From Onchocerca volvulus (Eukaryota; Nematoda; Chromadorea; Rhabditida; Onchocercidae), in contig HG738136.1 in assembly GCA_000499405.2 (NCBI GenBank), forward strand, positions 2,752,605 to 2,816,604: a DNA stretch of 64,000 nt, in the 5' to 3' direction. The number at the start of each line of letters is the position of its first letter. Position 1 is the stretch's first letter. The translations under genes were made by a program, and so were the position numbers. Below are positions 1 to 12,641 of the stretch, piece after piece. Below the pieces are notes generated by a model, which had not been told where the DNA came from, searched no databases, and was given only the letters and a program-made list of their open reading frames with translations.

Positions 1-328
1 TCCTCATGGAAATATCATGCAAAGTGTTACTTTATATTATTTTATCTTGTTAGATGTCTCGGAGGATTACCTTTGATATTTTTTTACAATTTATAACTTT
101 GTACTTATAGCAACAATGTCTCTGTATTATTTGCCTCCGAGAATTTATTATCTCATCAATGTAATTCTTCGGGCTTTGTGAATACTGCCGGAGAAAGGGA
201 AATGAGTTATGCGCTTTCTACTAGTGAAATTATCGTCTGCATAAAGGAAAGTGCTAGTTTCGTTTGAAATTATACTTCTTGAAATTTACTTTATTTCCAG
301 AGGTGCAGAAATGTATATTGATGTGAAT

Positions 329-341
329 GCATTTTAGGAAA
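329..341 (+). promoter_or_regulatory. Candidate trans-splice (spliced leader) acceptor before the P4H start
   Basis: The sequence GCATTTTAG ends at 337 and is followed by GAAA and then ATG at 342. An acceptor with only four bases of leader is the usual layout for nematode spliced-leader addition. It would remove the upstream in-frame ATG at 327. A 5' UTR intron acceptor is the alternative; a second candidate (TATTTCCAG) ends at 300. Confidence 0.5.
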
Positions 342-3300
342 ATGATACTGTGGACAGTATTTAATATATTCTTATTGATTGCTACAATTTCTGCCGATTT
401 ATACTCATCCCTTGCCTCGCTAAAGGCAATACTTGGAGTTGAGGAGGAAATTGCGGCAATGATTGATGATTATGTGGAAAAAGAGTTAAAAAGACTTGAT
501 GATCTAAAGAAGTAAGCGATTTTTATCTTCTTTTGAATTTGAATTTAACTTTTTTCCTCTTCATTTCATTCTTCACTTCAGTATAAATTGGCATTGTAAA
601 CTGGCACATCATGATTGCATCTTTTTATCTCATTAGCAGAATACTGCAACATAAATGCCAATCATGAACAAACCGAAATGAGGGATAAAACTTCTAGAAA
701 TGAAATTAATATTTCTTACTTCAAGTATTATTGCTCCAAATAATTATAAAAAAACTTTAATAAAAAATTTTTAAGGATTTTCAAATTACAGTAATTTTTG
801 AATATTTCTGTAGTGAATATTATAGAAGCTTTCAATAATACAAGCCTTCAATACTGTAGTGAATATTGAATATTGTCAGTACTTCATAATACCTTTTCAC
901 AAACTACTGATATAATTTTAGGTTCGCTCAAGAAGTACAAGAACGTAACAATAAAGCTCTCCAAGATGGTGAGGAAGCGATACAACATCCAATCAATGCT
1001 TTCCTGTTGATTAAAGGGATGACAACAGATTGGGACAAAGTAGTGAAAATGATGCGATCCAACTCCTTCGATGAAGTTATTCGCAATGTGACACGTCAGA
1101 AGGATACTAAACATATCAACTATCCTACAGAAGTTTCTTTTATTTCCTTTTTACAATTCTCTTTCTTTTCCAGAAAAACTGATATTTGTGATATGAACGG
1201 CCATTTGGCAAAAAAATGTTTTTAATTTTATTATAATTTGTCCAAAATTAATAAAAGCTCACTTTTTCCTTTGAACATGAACATTAAGGCAAAAATGCAT
1301 TCCGTTCATATCATTGAGCAATATAAGCCAAAAGATTTGGACAAATGATAAGCTAATTTTTGCTGTTCAAACTCTGCTAAGTTATTGCGAGCGCTAATTT
1401 GAATTTAGCCTCTTGCGGAAATGATAAATTCGTTTTCATACTGTCTTAGCTACTATATGCTTGGTGAATGCATACCTGATTATGTTATAAAATAATTGGT
1501 GATATACTATCATGAAGAACTATATAGGAGGATCTATCAGGCGCAGCAATTGGTTTGCTACGTTTGCAAGATACGTATCAAATGGATACCAAAGATATAG
1601 CTGAAGGAAAAATCCTGGATTCTCTAATACGAACAGCTGCTTTGACTGGTTAGTTTTAACCCTCTAAAAGATAATTTGAAGAAACATTAGATAAGGAAAA
1701 TGCTTTTCCTTCTTCTTTACCTTCTACGAATTTCGAATGTTACAGCTGGAGATTGTTTTGAAATTGGTCGTGCAGCATATGATGAATATGATTATTACCA
1801 CGCTATTACATGGATGCAGGAAGCACGAGAGCGTGTCGAGAAGGAGACTGTCCCAACGGCAAACCTAGAAGATATTCTCGAATATTTGGCTTTCTCACTG
1901 TATAGACAGGGTAATCTGAAACGAGCATTGTTACTTACGGATGAATTGTATCGCATGAGTAAGTCATTTATTATTGACTTCTTCTTTTAACAGAAATAAT
2001 TCCTGGCCTTAACAAACAAAATATGGAAATTCAGATCTATAGCAACAAAAGTATTATGCATTAGCCACGAAATTAGTTTCATAAACAATACAAGCTATCC
2101 ATTTAATGAAATATTATTCTTAAATTCTTGCGTAATACGAAATGTTTTATTCTGCGCGTACTACAGATCCGGATCATCCACGAGCCAAAAGCAATATGAA
2201 GTGGTATGAGGATTTGTTGGAAAATGAAGGAGTCCAACGTAATGATATGCGACGAGACATTCCACCAATAAATAATGCACGAGATGAAAATGATTTGGAC
2301 GAAGGTTCAAGACTGATATATGAAGCATTATGTAGAAAAGAAATGCCCATACCCATAGTAAGCGTTTTATCCGTGTATTTAATTTTTTTCAAAAAAAAAA
2401 AAAAATAATTAAAATTGAACTGTAATATTCAAAATTGTTGGCTTCATTCTTTTGAGTAACACTAACTAAGTTTTCTCATAAGGCAATGTATCACAAACTG
2501 TTAGATATTTAGCTTTATTCTTTATTTTATTTGGATTGAATTTATTTTGTTAGAAAAACTGCCAACTTGAAATTTCGAGTTTTATTAATTTTGAATTTGG
2601 CGGATTTGTTTGCAGAGGAGAACGACACAATCGCAGTTGTATTGTTACTATAAAATGGACCATCCATATTTACGTTTAGCACCATTCAAAGTAGAAATTA
2701 TTCGTCAAAATCCATTGGCTGTATTGTTTTATGACATTATGTCGAACGAGGAGGCACAAATTATCCAGACACTTGCAGTACCTAAGGTGTTTAGTGCTTC
2801 TTGCTTTGGGATTATCATACTGCATGTTCATTCTCAGAAAGCAAGAAAGAAAGGTGGAAAATGAATGGTTACTATATTTATTTAAGACTTCTGGCAAAAT
2901 TGATATTACAGTGATTTCAGTTGGAACGGCCTACAGCTCCCAATCCTTTGACTGGAAACTGTGAGCCGGTATATTTTCGTGTTGCCAAGAGGTAAATGTT
3001 TAGATATTTCACTTATTATAGTTTCATGATGAATAAAATTTGTATTAAATTGAGAAGAAATAAAATTGCCAAAGATAAAAAAACTATTAATTAGTGACAG
3101 ATAGACGAAATTGATCACTATTCCAGAAAAAAAACATTTTATCAATTTGATAAGTAGGAGAAAAAATTAATTTAATCTTTTGTCTGACTGTTAAATTTTC
3201 ACTTGATAATGAATTCATTCTCAGTGCCCGATTGAAATCGATGGAACATGAAATAGTTGAACGCACCAACAGACGCCTAGAATTGGCAACAAATCTCGAA

Positions 3301-4690
3301 GTAGAAACCGCGGAGGATCTTTCAGCTATTCTTCCAGATTTCTAAATTTCAAAATTAAGATCAAAGAAATTTCAAAATCATGAAAATTACCATTTTTTGC
3401 TACTCTGTTGTTTTAAATAGACATTTTTAGAAAATGACTGGTAGTACTGTGAAAATTTTTTCTTTCTTGAGAGTGTCATGTTCAGTATTCCATAAATTTT
3501 AGTCAATTTGAACATCTAAAACGTTTTAGATTCATAATTATGGAATTGGTGGACAGTACGAACCTCATTTAGATTGTTCAAGGATAAGTGATATTTCTAC
3601 TACTGTTCTACTTTTATTATTGTATTGTTATACATCTCGATATGATTTTTTAAGGTTTTCTCGTCCAAAATACACATGGAATGAGGAGTTTTGAAAATTA
3701 GGCTGAAAGAAATGATATTACTTTAGAGAAATAATATTCTTTAATTGCTCTTACATACAGAGCCAAAAGAGTATTCGAAAATTTATTCATCGCTAATAGT
3801 TGATTATTTTATATGTTAATAACAAAGAATCACATTTTCAGAAAGGAAATCAATCTTTCATACATTTGGGAACTGGAAATCGAATAGCTACAATGTTGAT
3901 CTACGTATTCATTCATTACATCTTACTTTTTTCTGAATAATTTTATGAAATTCAATCCTTTTAACTGAAAATGTTAATGAAAATAATTGTTTTCATTTGA
4001 TTACAGATGACTGAACCAGACGTCGGAGGTCGAACAATATTTATGACCAGTTCAAAAGTATCAGTACCGTGTATCAAAGTGAGTTGTTAGATATTAAATG
4101 CTACACACCAGTTAGATAAATGCTGTCATCGCATAACATATCTTTTGATGATTTCTGTGGAGAAATAGAATATTTAATTTCGAATTTAATTTCTTTTCTT
4201 TCATAATATATTTCTTTAATATGATAGGTTAAATAAAAGAAGAAAATTTCTGCAACAAACAGATCGAATCAATTGAAATATATATTTGTTTGAAATTTTT
4301 TTAATTTGCTGCAAAATTGCACGAAATTTGTTCTAAACTAGAAAAAATGGTATTATACATGCCTGAATTATTATAGTTCACTTCGAGATATGCTTAATTG
4401 ATGTAATATTTGGATTTTTGCAGAGTGCAGCATTGTTCTGGTATAATTTGATGCGTAACGGTGAAATAGATATGCGTTCTCGACATGCTGCATGTCCGGT
4501 GTTAGCCGGAATTAAATGGGTAGCGACCAAATGGTTCCATGAACGAGGGCAAGAATGGCGTCGACCATGTAGTTTAAATCAGTTCGATCAGGAACGATAC
4601 GTGGGTGATTTAGGAGCTCCTGAACCGAAACATCATTTAAATATTAGATCAAAAGCCAAGAAACGCAAGCAGATGAACAGAAAATACTGA
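342..4690 (+). CDS. phy-1: Prolyl 4-hydroxylase alpha subunit (collagen P4H), 12 exons
   Basis: Hydroxylates proline in procollagen in the ER lumen, using Fe(II), 2-oxoglutarate, O2 and ascorbate, normally with protein disulfide isomerase; in nematodes it is needed for cuticle collagen. Exons by phase and frame: 342-511, 922-1132, 1528-1648, 1746-1958, 2167-2357, 2616-2786, 2921-2991, 3225-3324, 3530-3583, 3842-3904, 4007-4078, 4424-4690, giving about 567 aa. A signal peptide covers residues 1 to about 18 (ends TISA). The N-terminal and TPR peptide-binding region spans about 20-250 (LNPDHPRA-type motif at exon 4/5). Catalytic residues: H429-x-D431 in NYGIGGQYEPHLD, H500 in RHAACPV and K510; the 71-residue His-His spacing equals that of vertebrate alpha(I). 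The tail is basic and carries no ER retention signal, as expected if PDI supplies it. ATG 342 is preferred to the in-frame ATG 327 because a splice acceptor lies between them. Donors after exons 8 and 9 are GC and AT, not GT. The family is certain; phy-1 versus a paralogue is not settled. Confidence 0.92.
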
Positions 4691-4833
4691 AAAGATGAAG
4701 ATTCAAAATCTGGAAGGAAATCTATAATTGTGGAATTTCAGTAAAATATTTCAATCTCTGTAACATTTATGTAAAGGCAGTTAAAATACGAGCATCTATG
4801 TGACAAAGATTCTTTCATCACTGTTTTAATAGA

Positions 4834-4839
4834 AATAAA
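4834..4839 (+). terminator. Polyadenylation signal AATAAA of the P4H gene
   Basis: AATAAA lies about 145 bases after the P4H stop codon, a normal 3' UTR length for a nematode gene. It is followed by T-rich sequence. Confidence 0.5.
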
Positions 4840-4844
4840 CAAGC

Positions 4845-6540
4845 TAAAACAATGTTATTTTAGTCGGCCCATTTGTTTTGTTCTTGTCCCATATTTCGTT
4901 TACTTCATCGGTATTTCAATTATGTAACAAACTTACAATTTTTCACTAAGCGCATTCTTTCCTGTAACTTCACTTTTTATTGTTATTACTTAATTTCTTG
5001 AATTCAACTGAAGATATTGTCAGACTAAATATTATCAATTAATTCAAAGCACTCAATTGTTATTACATTCTCAATTTCGCAAAATGAAAAACAAGAATAA
5101 ACATATCAATGCAAAATAAAGAATCAAAAAAGATAAATAATAAGTGCAATATATTCGTGGAGCATTTACACAGACAAAATGTAAATTGTAGTTAAGACTA
5201 TAATCAAATTGGAAAATTTAAAAAATTATACACATATTGATATGATAATTATCATCATTTAAGCATTTCATTCATCATCTGTCTAATAAAAATAAAATGT
5301 ACACTTAAAAGAAATTTTTATTTGAAGAAAGATAAATTATCTGAAATTTCAGTCATTATTAAATTAATCATTAATTTACTAATTCATAAATTATTGAAAT
5401 TTAAGATTTAATTTCAATTAATTCGGATGAAGAATAATTTGGACAATATACAAAATAAAAGCAAAAGGTGAGAAAGAAAAAAAGAAAGAAAAGAATATTT
5501 ATGAAAAATATGGAAATAAAATAATTGGAAGAAGGAAAAGAAAAAAAAAATCTGAATTTTTTATTCATAAATTCTTTGAAAAAATTACAATAACCGATCA
5601 AGTAATCGGCGAGTTATGAACTAAATATTTATTCTACCATGTTCGCATTTGTACAACTTCATTTATCGTCACATTTCCACCTAATAATTGTATAATTGAG
5701 TAGTTAATGGTTTCTCCATGCTATAACACCAAACTGCATAATAAACTACATATATTATCGTTTCATTCTTCTGAAACTATAAGTGATTTAAAATTCAACA
5801 ACCTTTTTTTGTAAATTATAAATAAAGCTGGTAAAAAATTCAATGGTATTCTTAGCTAGGAAACAAAATAAAACAAAACCTTGAAAATACAAAAAAGAAA
5901 TATTTGCCTTCCTTCCTTCTTTTCTCTATTTCAAGACAAAAATAACATTTTTGAATAGATAGATCTTTAAGTTGAAATCCAATTAAACTATCAACCAAAT
6001 GACTTCAACTATATCTCAAAATAACCTTTTAAATGACATATTCGTAATAAACCATCACTCAACACTCATAATAAAGCATTTTCAAGCCTAATTTCTCTTT
6101 CAAAATTTCATAATCACAATAATAACTAAATTTGCTGACTTTGTTAAAATTATCATTCAATTTAGAAAAAACAGAAGAACGAGGAGTAAGTTATCCAATA
6201 TACAAAATATTACTGCTTGTTGCGTTGAAAAAAAAAGTGACAAGAAGTTCATCGATTCATTTCAACTTCTTTTTTCCAGCGTTATTCTGCACTTTGGTGT
6301 CGTTTTTCCCGTCTATCAACTTGAATAAGTAATGTATTAACAATAAATATATCGATCATTCAATATATTAATTACTAAAAAAAAAAAAGTAAATTCATAA
6401 ATGAAAATAAAAATAAAAAATTTAGAAATTCGAAGAAAATATTCCACTCAAAACTCAAATTCAAGAAAAGAAAAACAAACAATTGGAAATTATCGAAACT
6501 ATCGCAACTGAAAAACAATAAGGACTAAAAAGCGCTTAAT
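4845..6540. other. Intergenic AT-rich stretch, no gene seen
   Basis: Open frames here are short and rich in F, I, K and N, as expected by chance in AT-rich DNA. No splice-flanked conserved exon, RNA gene or repeat was recognised. It separates the P4H gene from the repeat pair that starts near 6.6 kb. Confidence 0.5.
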
Positions 6541-6608
6541 GCGCCAGACTGGAGGGAACAATTTCGATACGGTGATAGACATATCGACAGATCGAAGATA
6601 CTTTCAAT

Positions 6609-7125
6609 ATGCAGAATGACAATAGTTACAATCGAACATGAAATCACAAAATTTTCATCAATGTCGAAAACTCTCATCCTTGCACCGTTTACTCGCCGGA
6701 CGTTTGTTGTCCCGCTAATGCAGGACGTTCCAAAATTTTACTTCAAGCCACAGCAGCCGAAACTCTGGGCTATATTAGAGCTATATTCCAAGCTATATTA
6801 GAGTCAAACACTAACAGGCCCAAAAAACTATTCAACTTGACAGATCGGACGGTGTGATTGTAGTTATAATTGAACATGAAATCACAAAATTTTCATCAAC
6901 GGAAATACACAAAAATTCCATCAATGTCGAAAACTCTCATCCTTGTACCGTTTAGTCTTTCGGACGTTTGTTGTCCCGCTAATGCAGGACGTTCCAAAAT
7001 TTTACTTCAAGCCACAGCAGCCGAAACTCTGGGCCGAAACATCTTCCAAGCTATCTTAGAGTCAAGCACTAAACAGGTCCAAAAAACTATTTACTTGACA
7101 GATCGGACGGGTTGCCGTACTTTCA
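6609..7125 (+). repeat. Interspersed repeat, two tandem units
   Basis: Two copies of the same unit lie head to tail, roughly 6612-6855 and 6856-7110. Shared blocks include GAACATGAAATCACAAAATT, TGTCGAAAACTCTCATCCTT, GTCCCGCTAATGCAGGACGT and GACAGATCGGACGG. The second unit has an insertion of about 20 bases after its TTTTCATCAA block and small deletions. The same family occurs on the minus strand at about 63.48-63.95 kb. Each unit keeps a short open frame, but only because the copies are near-identical. It may be a MITE or dispersed satellite; no transposase or clear target-site duplication is visible. Confidence 0.8.
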
Positions 7126-7134
7126 ATGTATAAA

Positions 7135-8470
7135 AGATTTTAAAATTGAATGTATGGAACTTATTTAAACTTCTATTTGAGAGCGAAATTTCGAATTCAT
7201 GAAATATTTCGTCATTTATTAAAATAATTAATCGAAGCGAATTTTCATTTGAAAAATATGTATTTAATTGCAAAATGTTTAATGGCGATTAAAAAGAGCG
7301 AGTGAAAGGAAGAAAGGAATTAAGTTGTAAAAGGAAGAAACAAGTAAATATATTTATGTACACAAATAATGTTATTTGGAAAACTTTTTATCGAATTATT
7401 TATCTTAGAAATATCGTTTAAGCAAATTAATTAGCAACTGCACTCGACTTAATTAATGAACTGAATTATTTGATAATTGACGAAAAACGTTCAATTGTTT
7501 TATTAAGATTTAAGTAATGAAATGGAACGATAACAAAAGAATAAGTTAACTTAATTATAACGGCATTTAAATAGTCAATTAATATTGTGAATTAAAAACA
7601 AATGAAATTAACCATGTGTAATTTAAATAATGGAAAGAAATGAAAAACAAAGATTATCATTTTTTATTTTCATTAAATGGCAAAAATTTTTCAAATATCT
7701 TACTTTTTCTTGAACTTAGATTTCTATTTTTTTTGGGCTATTCTGAAATTATGCAGTTTTCAACATTTGTTATTATTATCCTGAAATTTCGTTTGAACAT
7801 CGATATAGCAGTTTTTTCTTAATTAATTATTTGTATTTACAATTAAAAAATAAGTATGTGGGAAGAAAGTATTTACGAGGAAGTGTAAAACGATTTTTTC
7901 AAATAAATTAAGTTTTGTAATAATGAAGATTGAAAGCTTAATTCAGATTCAATCTTTATTCGAAAAAATTGTTTTCATTTATTCGGAATGACTAAAATTA
8001 TACTAAACCTTAATTGTTTAAAAACTGAAAGTTAATTATTTATCATCTTTATGCATCCATATAAACTTTGCAAAAATTAAAAAAAAATTTTTGGAAGGAA
8101 ACTAAGTGCAAAATTATGTTGACAAAATTATTATTATTATTTGTAAAAAGCAATGTGTATTTTTCACAAAAAAAAAGAAAAAAAAATAGAAAATCCACAA
8201 TTTCATGGATAATTTTTGACTCATCAAAAGAAAAGAAATGGTAATTTTTTTTTTGTATTCACAAAAAAAAAAAAAAACTTTGTTTTTTTCATAAAGGAAA
8301 CATTTTTTCTAATATTTCGATTCCATTCAGTCAAATCACATATTTCAGCACTAATTAATTAAATTTCTGCGATTTTATTGAATAGTATTTGGAAGCTTTT
8401 CTTACAAAAGAAAAGATTTGAAATTCCTTATTTTTCCTTCCGTCTTTTTGAGAAGGCCTATAATGTTAGC
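7135..8470. other. Intergenic AT-rich stretch, no gene seen
   Basis: Dominated by A/T homopolymers (for example poly-A tracts near 8170 and 8265). No supported exon or RNA gene was recognised on either strand. Confidence 0.5.
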
Positions 8471-8484
8471 TTTAAGCAAATATG

Positions 8485-8845
8485 CCTGTCCTCACAAGTA
8501 ATATTTGCATAAGGACGAAAAATGAATGAAAAAAATTGATGGATTATATTTCAGGTTTTCTAGCAAAACTTGCCATTTAACTCAAGGAACAGAAATTGGC
8601 TCACAAATTGCAATGCCTATTATCATTTTAGATGGAGCACAAATAGTAATGCCTGTAATGTCAACTTAAACTTAAACAAACATGCTTTTTTCACATTTCA
8701 ATTCAGTAATATTTGCATAAGGATGAAAAAATTGAATAGAAAAGGTTGATGATTGTACTTTAGTTTTTCTCACAAAGTTTACCAATCAAATCATCATGGA
8801 ATAGAAAATGAATTACAAGGCTACAATGCCTACATGCTACAAATT
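8485..8845 (+). repeat. Divergent direct repeat of about 220 bp
   Basis: Two related segments, about 8497-8635 and 8705-8845, both begin AGTAATATTTGCATAAGGA and go on through a similar ATGGATTATATTTCAGTTTTCT-like part and an ACAATGCCTA-like end. The copies have many substitutions, so the duplication is old. No coding capacity is evident. Confidence 0.6.
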
Positions 8846-8849
8846 AAAT

Positions 8850-11455
8850 ATTATTATATGTCAAGCCTTCGACAATCATTCATTTCGAAACAAATTTGTT
8901 GCCTTAAACTTTCATCGACTTTTATCAAACCTTTTCGCATGCAAAATTTCATTTTTTCAACATTAATGTTTTTTATTTATCAATAAAATAATAGACGTAT
9001 GGTAATGTTACGTATGAAATGATTTCAGATCTCTATCGTTCGTTTTACTGTTCGTAGTAATTTTTTTAGGTGATAGTTATTTATTTAAACAATTTTCTTA
9101 AATTTTTAAAACTATCATCTATTATTATATTAATAAGTAAGAACTTGAAACTATTATTATTATTATTACCTTATTGATGTTTTTCTATTCTTCTTAGGTA
9201 GTTATGGTTTATTTCAAAATTTTTAATTAACGAAATCGTTTGGTGTAAAATAAAAAATATAAATAATTTAGTCATAAAATTGAACAAAAATACGATATTT
9301 TGGAGAAAGAAAAAACAACAATATGATAGAAAGAGTGGAATATAATAAAAGGATATGTAATCTAAAACATCTTGAAGAATTTGGAAATATCGTTATAATT
9401 TGGCAAAATTCATATCTATATTATCCATGCAGTATATTGTTATAAACCTCTATAATTATGTTGCTAATTAGTTAAGTTAATTAATTGCTATATCATCTTA
9501 ATATGTTCTAGATTATCTCACATAAAATTTAAAAGATTTCACCTGTCATATGGTGTCCTATATCATTACTTATTGCTGTTATTGATATTTGATTACTTAT
9601 AAAAAGCAAAGATAAAAACTGAAATGTTAGAAGACAAAAAAAAAAAAAAAAAAAGACGCATAAATGAATAAATGTTTATTTATGATTGAAATTGTAATCA
9701 AAAAAAAGAAAAATGAAACTTTCTATTAAAATTATTAAATTGCTATTATATTAGCATAATATATATTTATTGAAATGAAATGATTTAAAACTTGTCACTT
9801 TTATTTATTTGTTAAATAATTTGTAATTTGCTTCCATTAGTAATTAATTATTTATGTAATATTTTGTTCATCCATTTGATGTTAACATTTGTATTAATAA
9901 TATTTCAAATATTAATTCAAACATATACATTTATTATGTAATAAAAACGAGTTTATTTGAAATAAATTTGACCACGCTTAATCCAAATTTTTACAACAAG
10001 CAATCAAATAAATATTTAATAAATTTGTATGTAATATTTATTCATTCATGCGCTTAACACCCTAATTTTCCACCTTCACTTTTAAGATTAATTTTCCTCT
10101 CTTTAACATTTGATGATAATTTATTATAAATTTTCTAATATAATTATACATTTTCACGACTAAGAATATTTCGTTTTCAAATATTTTCAAATATATGTAA
10201 GCAAAAGCTATATTATATAAAAATAATTAATTATTTTTTAGAAATTTAAAAATAATTTTTATAGCTATAAATAAATACTATTATTTATAGAGAAGAAGAG
10301 TGCAATTTATCAAATAATCATAATTATACAAATAAACGAAGTATCAATTCATTTTTTCTAAAAGAATTTTAATTTCAAAATCAAAATAGCTATAGCGTCA
10401 ACTAAATAAAAAGGTATCATTTTCCATTCGCACATTTTATCACCAATATTATCATTTTTACAGAATTTATTACTAATTTTTAGTTTCCAAAAACAATAAT
10501 TTATCAAATCAAATAATTATTTCCGTTCTTCCTGTATGTATTTTCTTTTCTTTTTTTATGATTTATTTTGTGATTCATTTCGTAAATTATTTTTCCTTCC
10601 TTGTTTTTTTCCATCTTTCCTTCCTTCTTTAAAAAAAAAAAAAAAAAGAAAAAGTAATGAAAGAAAGAAACAAGAATTTACTATTTAAACTTGTTTTATT
10701 GTTGGAAATAAAGCAAATAAATAAACAGGTAAGGAAGAAAAAAAAAGGATTGGAATTAAAATTTGCTAATGCATGTTTATTTTTTTAGTACCATGATTAT
10801 TATTGCTACCACTTTCTGCTGTAATGGGATTTATTGAAGAAAAAAATGTCACACAACCATTACAAATTTTAGTGAAAGAGATGCAATTATGTCATAAATT
10901 TTTTCCATTTTGAAAAATGGCAGCGTTTTAATTCGTCCTATTCAATTCAACAATTTCATTGATAATTCATATAATTGTTGCACCGGCAATGATAATAATA
11001 ATGAGCAAAAATTATTGTAGTAATAGTGGTAATGATTTCGTAAAATGATATTTTTTATGAAGTTTTAATCCAATAAAATACTCTTTTGCTTATTAAATAG
11101 TTCTAAAAGATTTGATTTTTACGGAACTAAAAACATTGAACACTTAGGAAGTAATGGAAATCAAACTTATGTTGATAAGTTTTACCATCAAATGTTGCAT
11201 TTGTTGATGATAAAGTCAAAAAAAAAAAAAACAAAAAAATAAAGAAAAAAATTATAATAGTATAAAATTTTAAATTATATTGAAGTTGAAGTTTTTTTAT
11301 TCTTTGATAACAATTTATCCGTAGTTTTTGATGATAAAAAATAAAAATCATAACAGTACTGAAATAAAATGAACTATTGTAATAATTTTTACAATTTATT
11401 ACAAAAGTTCTTCTTATTTTAAAGTAAATAAGAAGAAAAATGTACTAAGATTTCA
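8850..11455. other. Intergenic AT-rich stretch, no gene seen
   Basis: Long A/T-rich DNA with several poly-A or poly-T tracts (about 9640, 10630 and 11220). No exon with family similarity and no RNA gene was recognised. The ZIP duplication unit begins at its right end. Confidence 0.5.
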
Positions 11456-11795
11456 TTTCAGAAGATCGTAAATATTAATATTCGTTTATTCACCAATGTT
11501 TCGGGTCGATAGATACCATTTCGAGGAATTTCGTACAAAATTTCGTGCCAGATTGGATGTTTGTGCATGACTAACGCATTTAAAATGTCACTGTACTTTG
11601 AACTTGCCTATGATAATCCTTTAGATTTACAGGCCTATGTATTACAACAATTGTCACTAATTATTCAGAATTTCAGGTTTATCACCGCAAACCACCCGCA
11701 AAGTTGCATTTATAACTTTTTTTTTTAATTGTCGCAATTATAGCTGCAACTACCCTAACTATATCGTCGCTGTTTGGATTATTTATTAACAAATC

Positions 11796-12545
11796 ATGAA
11801 TGGCAGAAGTATTTTCCAGCCTGAACGTATGCTTTTATTTTTAAAAGAATGTTTCAAAAATTAAAAATTTGTTTTAATTTGAATTTTAATTTAAAAATTT
11901 TTCTCAAATTTCAGCTCTTTTCTATGGTTTCACATCGATTACTATCATATCACTATTATCTCTAACCGGTCTTGTATTCTTACCTATCATCAAAGGTAAA
12001 TGTCGAAACAGATGGATGCAAATGTTCATTGCTTTAGCTGCTTCAACGATGAGTTCAGATGCTTTACTTCATATTTTGCCACAGGTATTTCTTATTTTAT
12101 TCATTACCGTTGCTAGTGGGTGAAGTAAACGATAAAATAGATTTTTGATCGTTAATTTTTGATTATAAATCGATAATATCCCAATGAATAGTTCAAAAGA
12201 AATCATAGGCAAGGCAAGAATTTAAATTTCTTTAAACCACTGAAAATCTGAAAACCATCACAAATAAATGACAATTTACTATAAAAACTCATAAATATAG
12301 TGAATAAACTTGGAGAAATTGATACTTTTCTTAATAATTAAGGTAGTCGGAGTACATGATCATTCACATCATGATCACGATCATCATCATCATCATCATC
12401 ATCATCACGATCACAATGATTTTGAAATAGAACACAATCATTCGAATCACCATCATCATCATGATGATGATCATAAGGTTATAATCTGAATTTTCAGAAT
12501 TGCCATTAAACTAGATTTATTAATGCAAATATTAAAGTTTCTATC

Positions 12546-12584
<39 letters not shown>

Positions 12585-12603
12585 TTTTTCGGGGGAAAAT
12601 TTT

Positions 12604-12641
<38 letters not shown>

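Noticed and set aside
3655..3688. Possible extra P4H exon reading FSRPKYTWNEE
   Set aside because: It lies in a frame that fits, but including it makes the active-site His-His spacing 11 residues too long and needs another non-GT donor; leaving it out gives the exact family spacing.
6616..6801. Short open frame (IEHEITKFSSMSKTLILAPF) that also appears at 63635-63820 on the minus strand
   Set aside because: It looks conserved only because the interspersed repeat copies are near-identical at the DNA level; other copies break it and it matches no family I know.
12550..12640. Very long T runs in an intron of ZIP copy A
   Set aside because: Treated as homopolymer expansion or sequencing noise; copy B lacks them and both flanking exons are intact.
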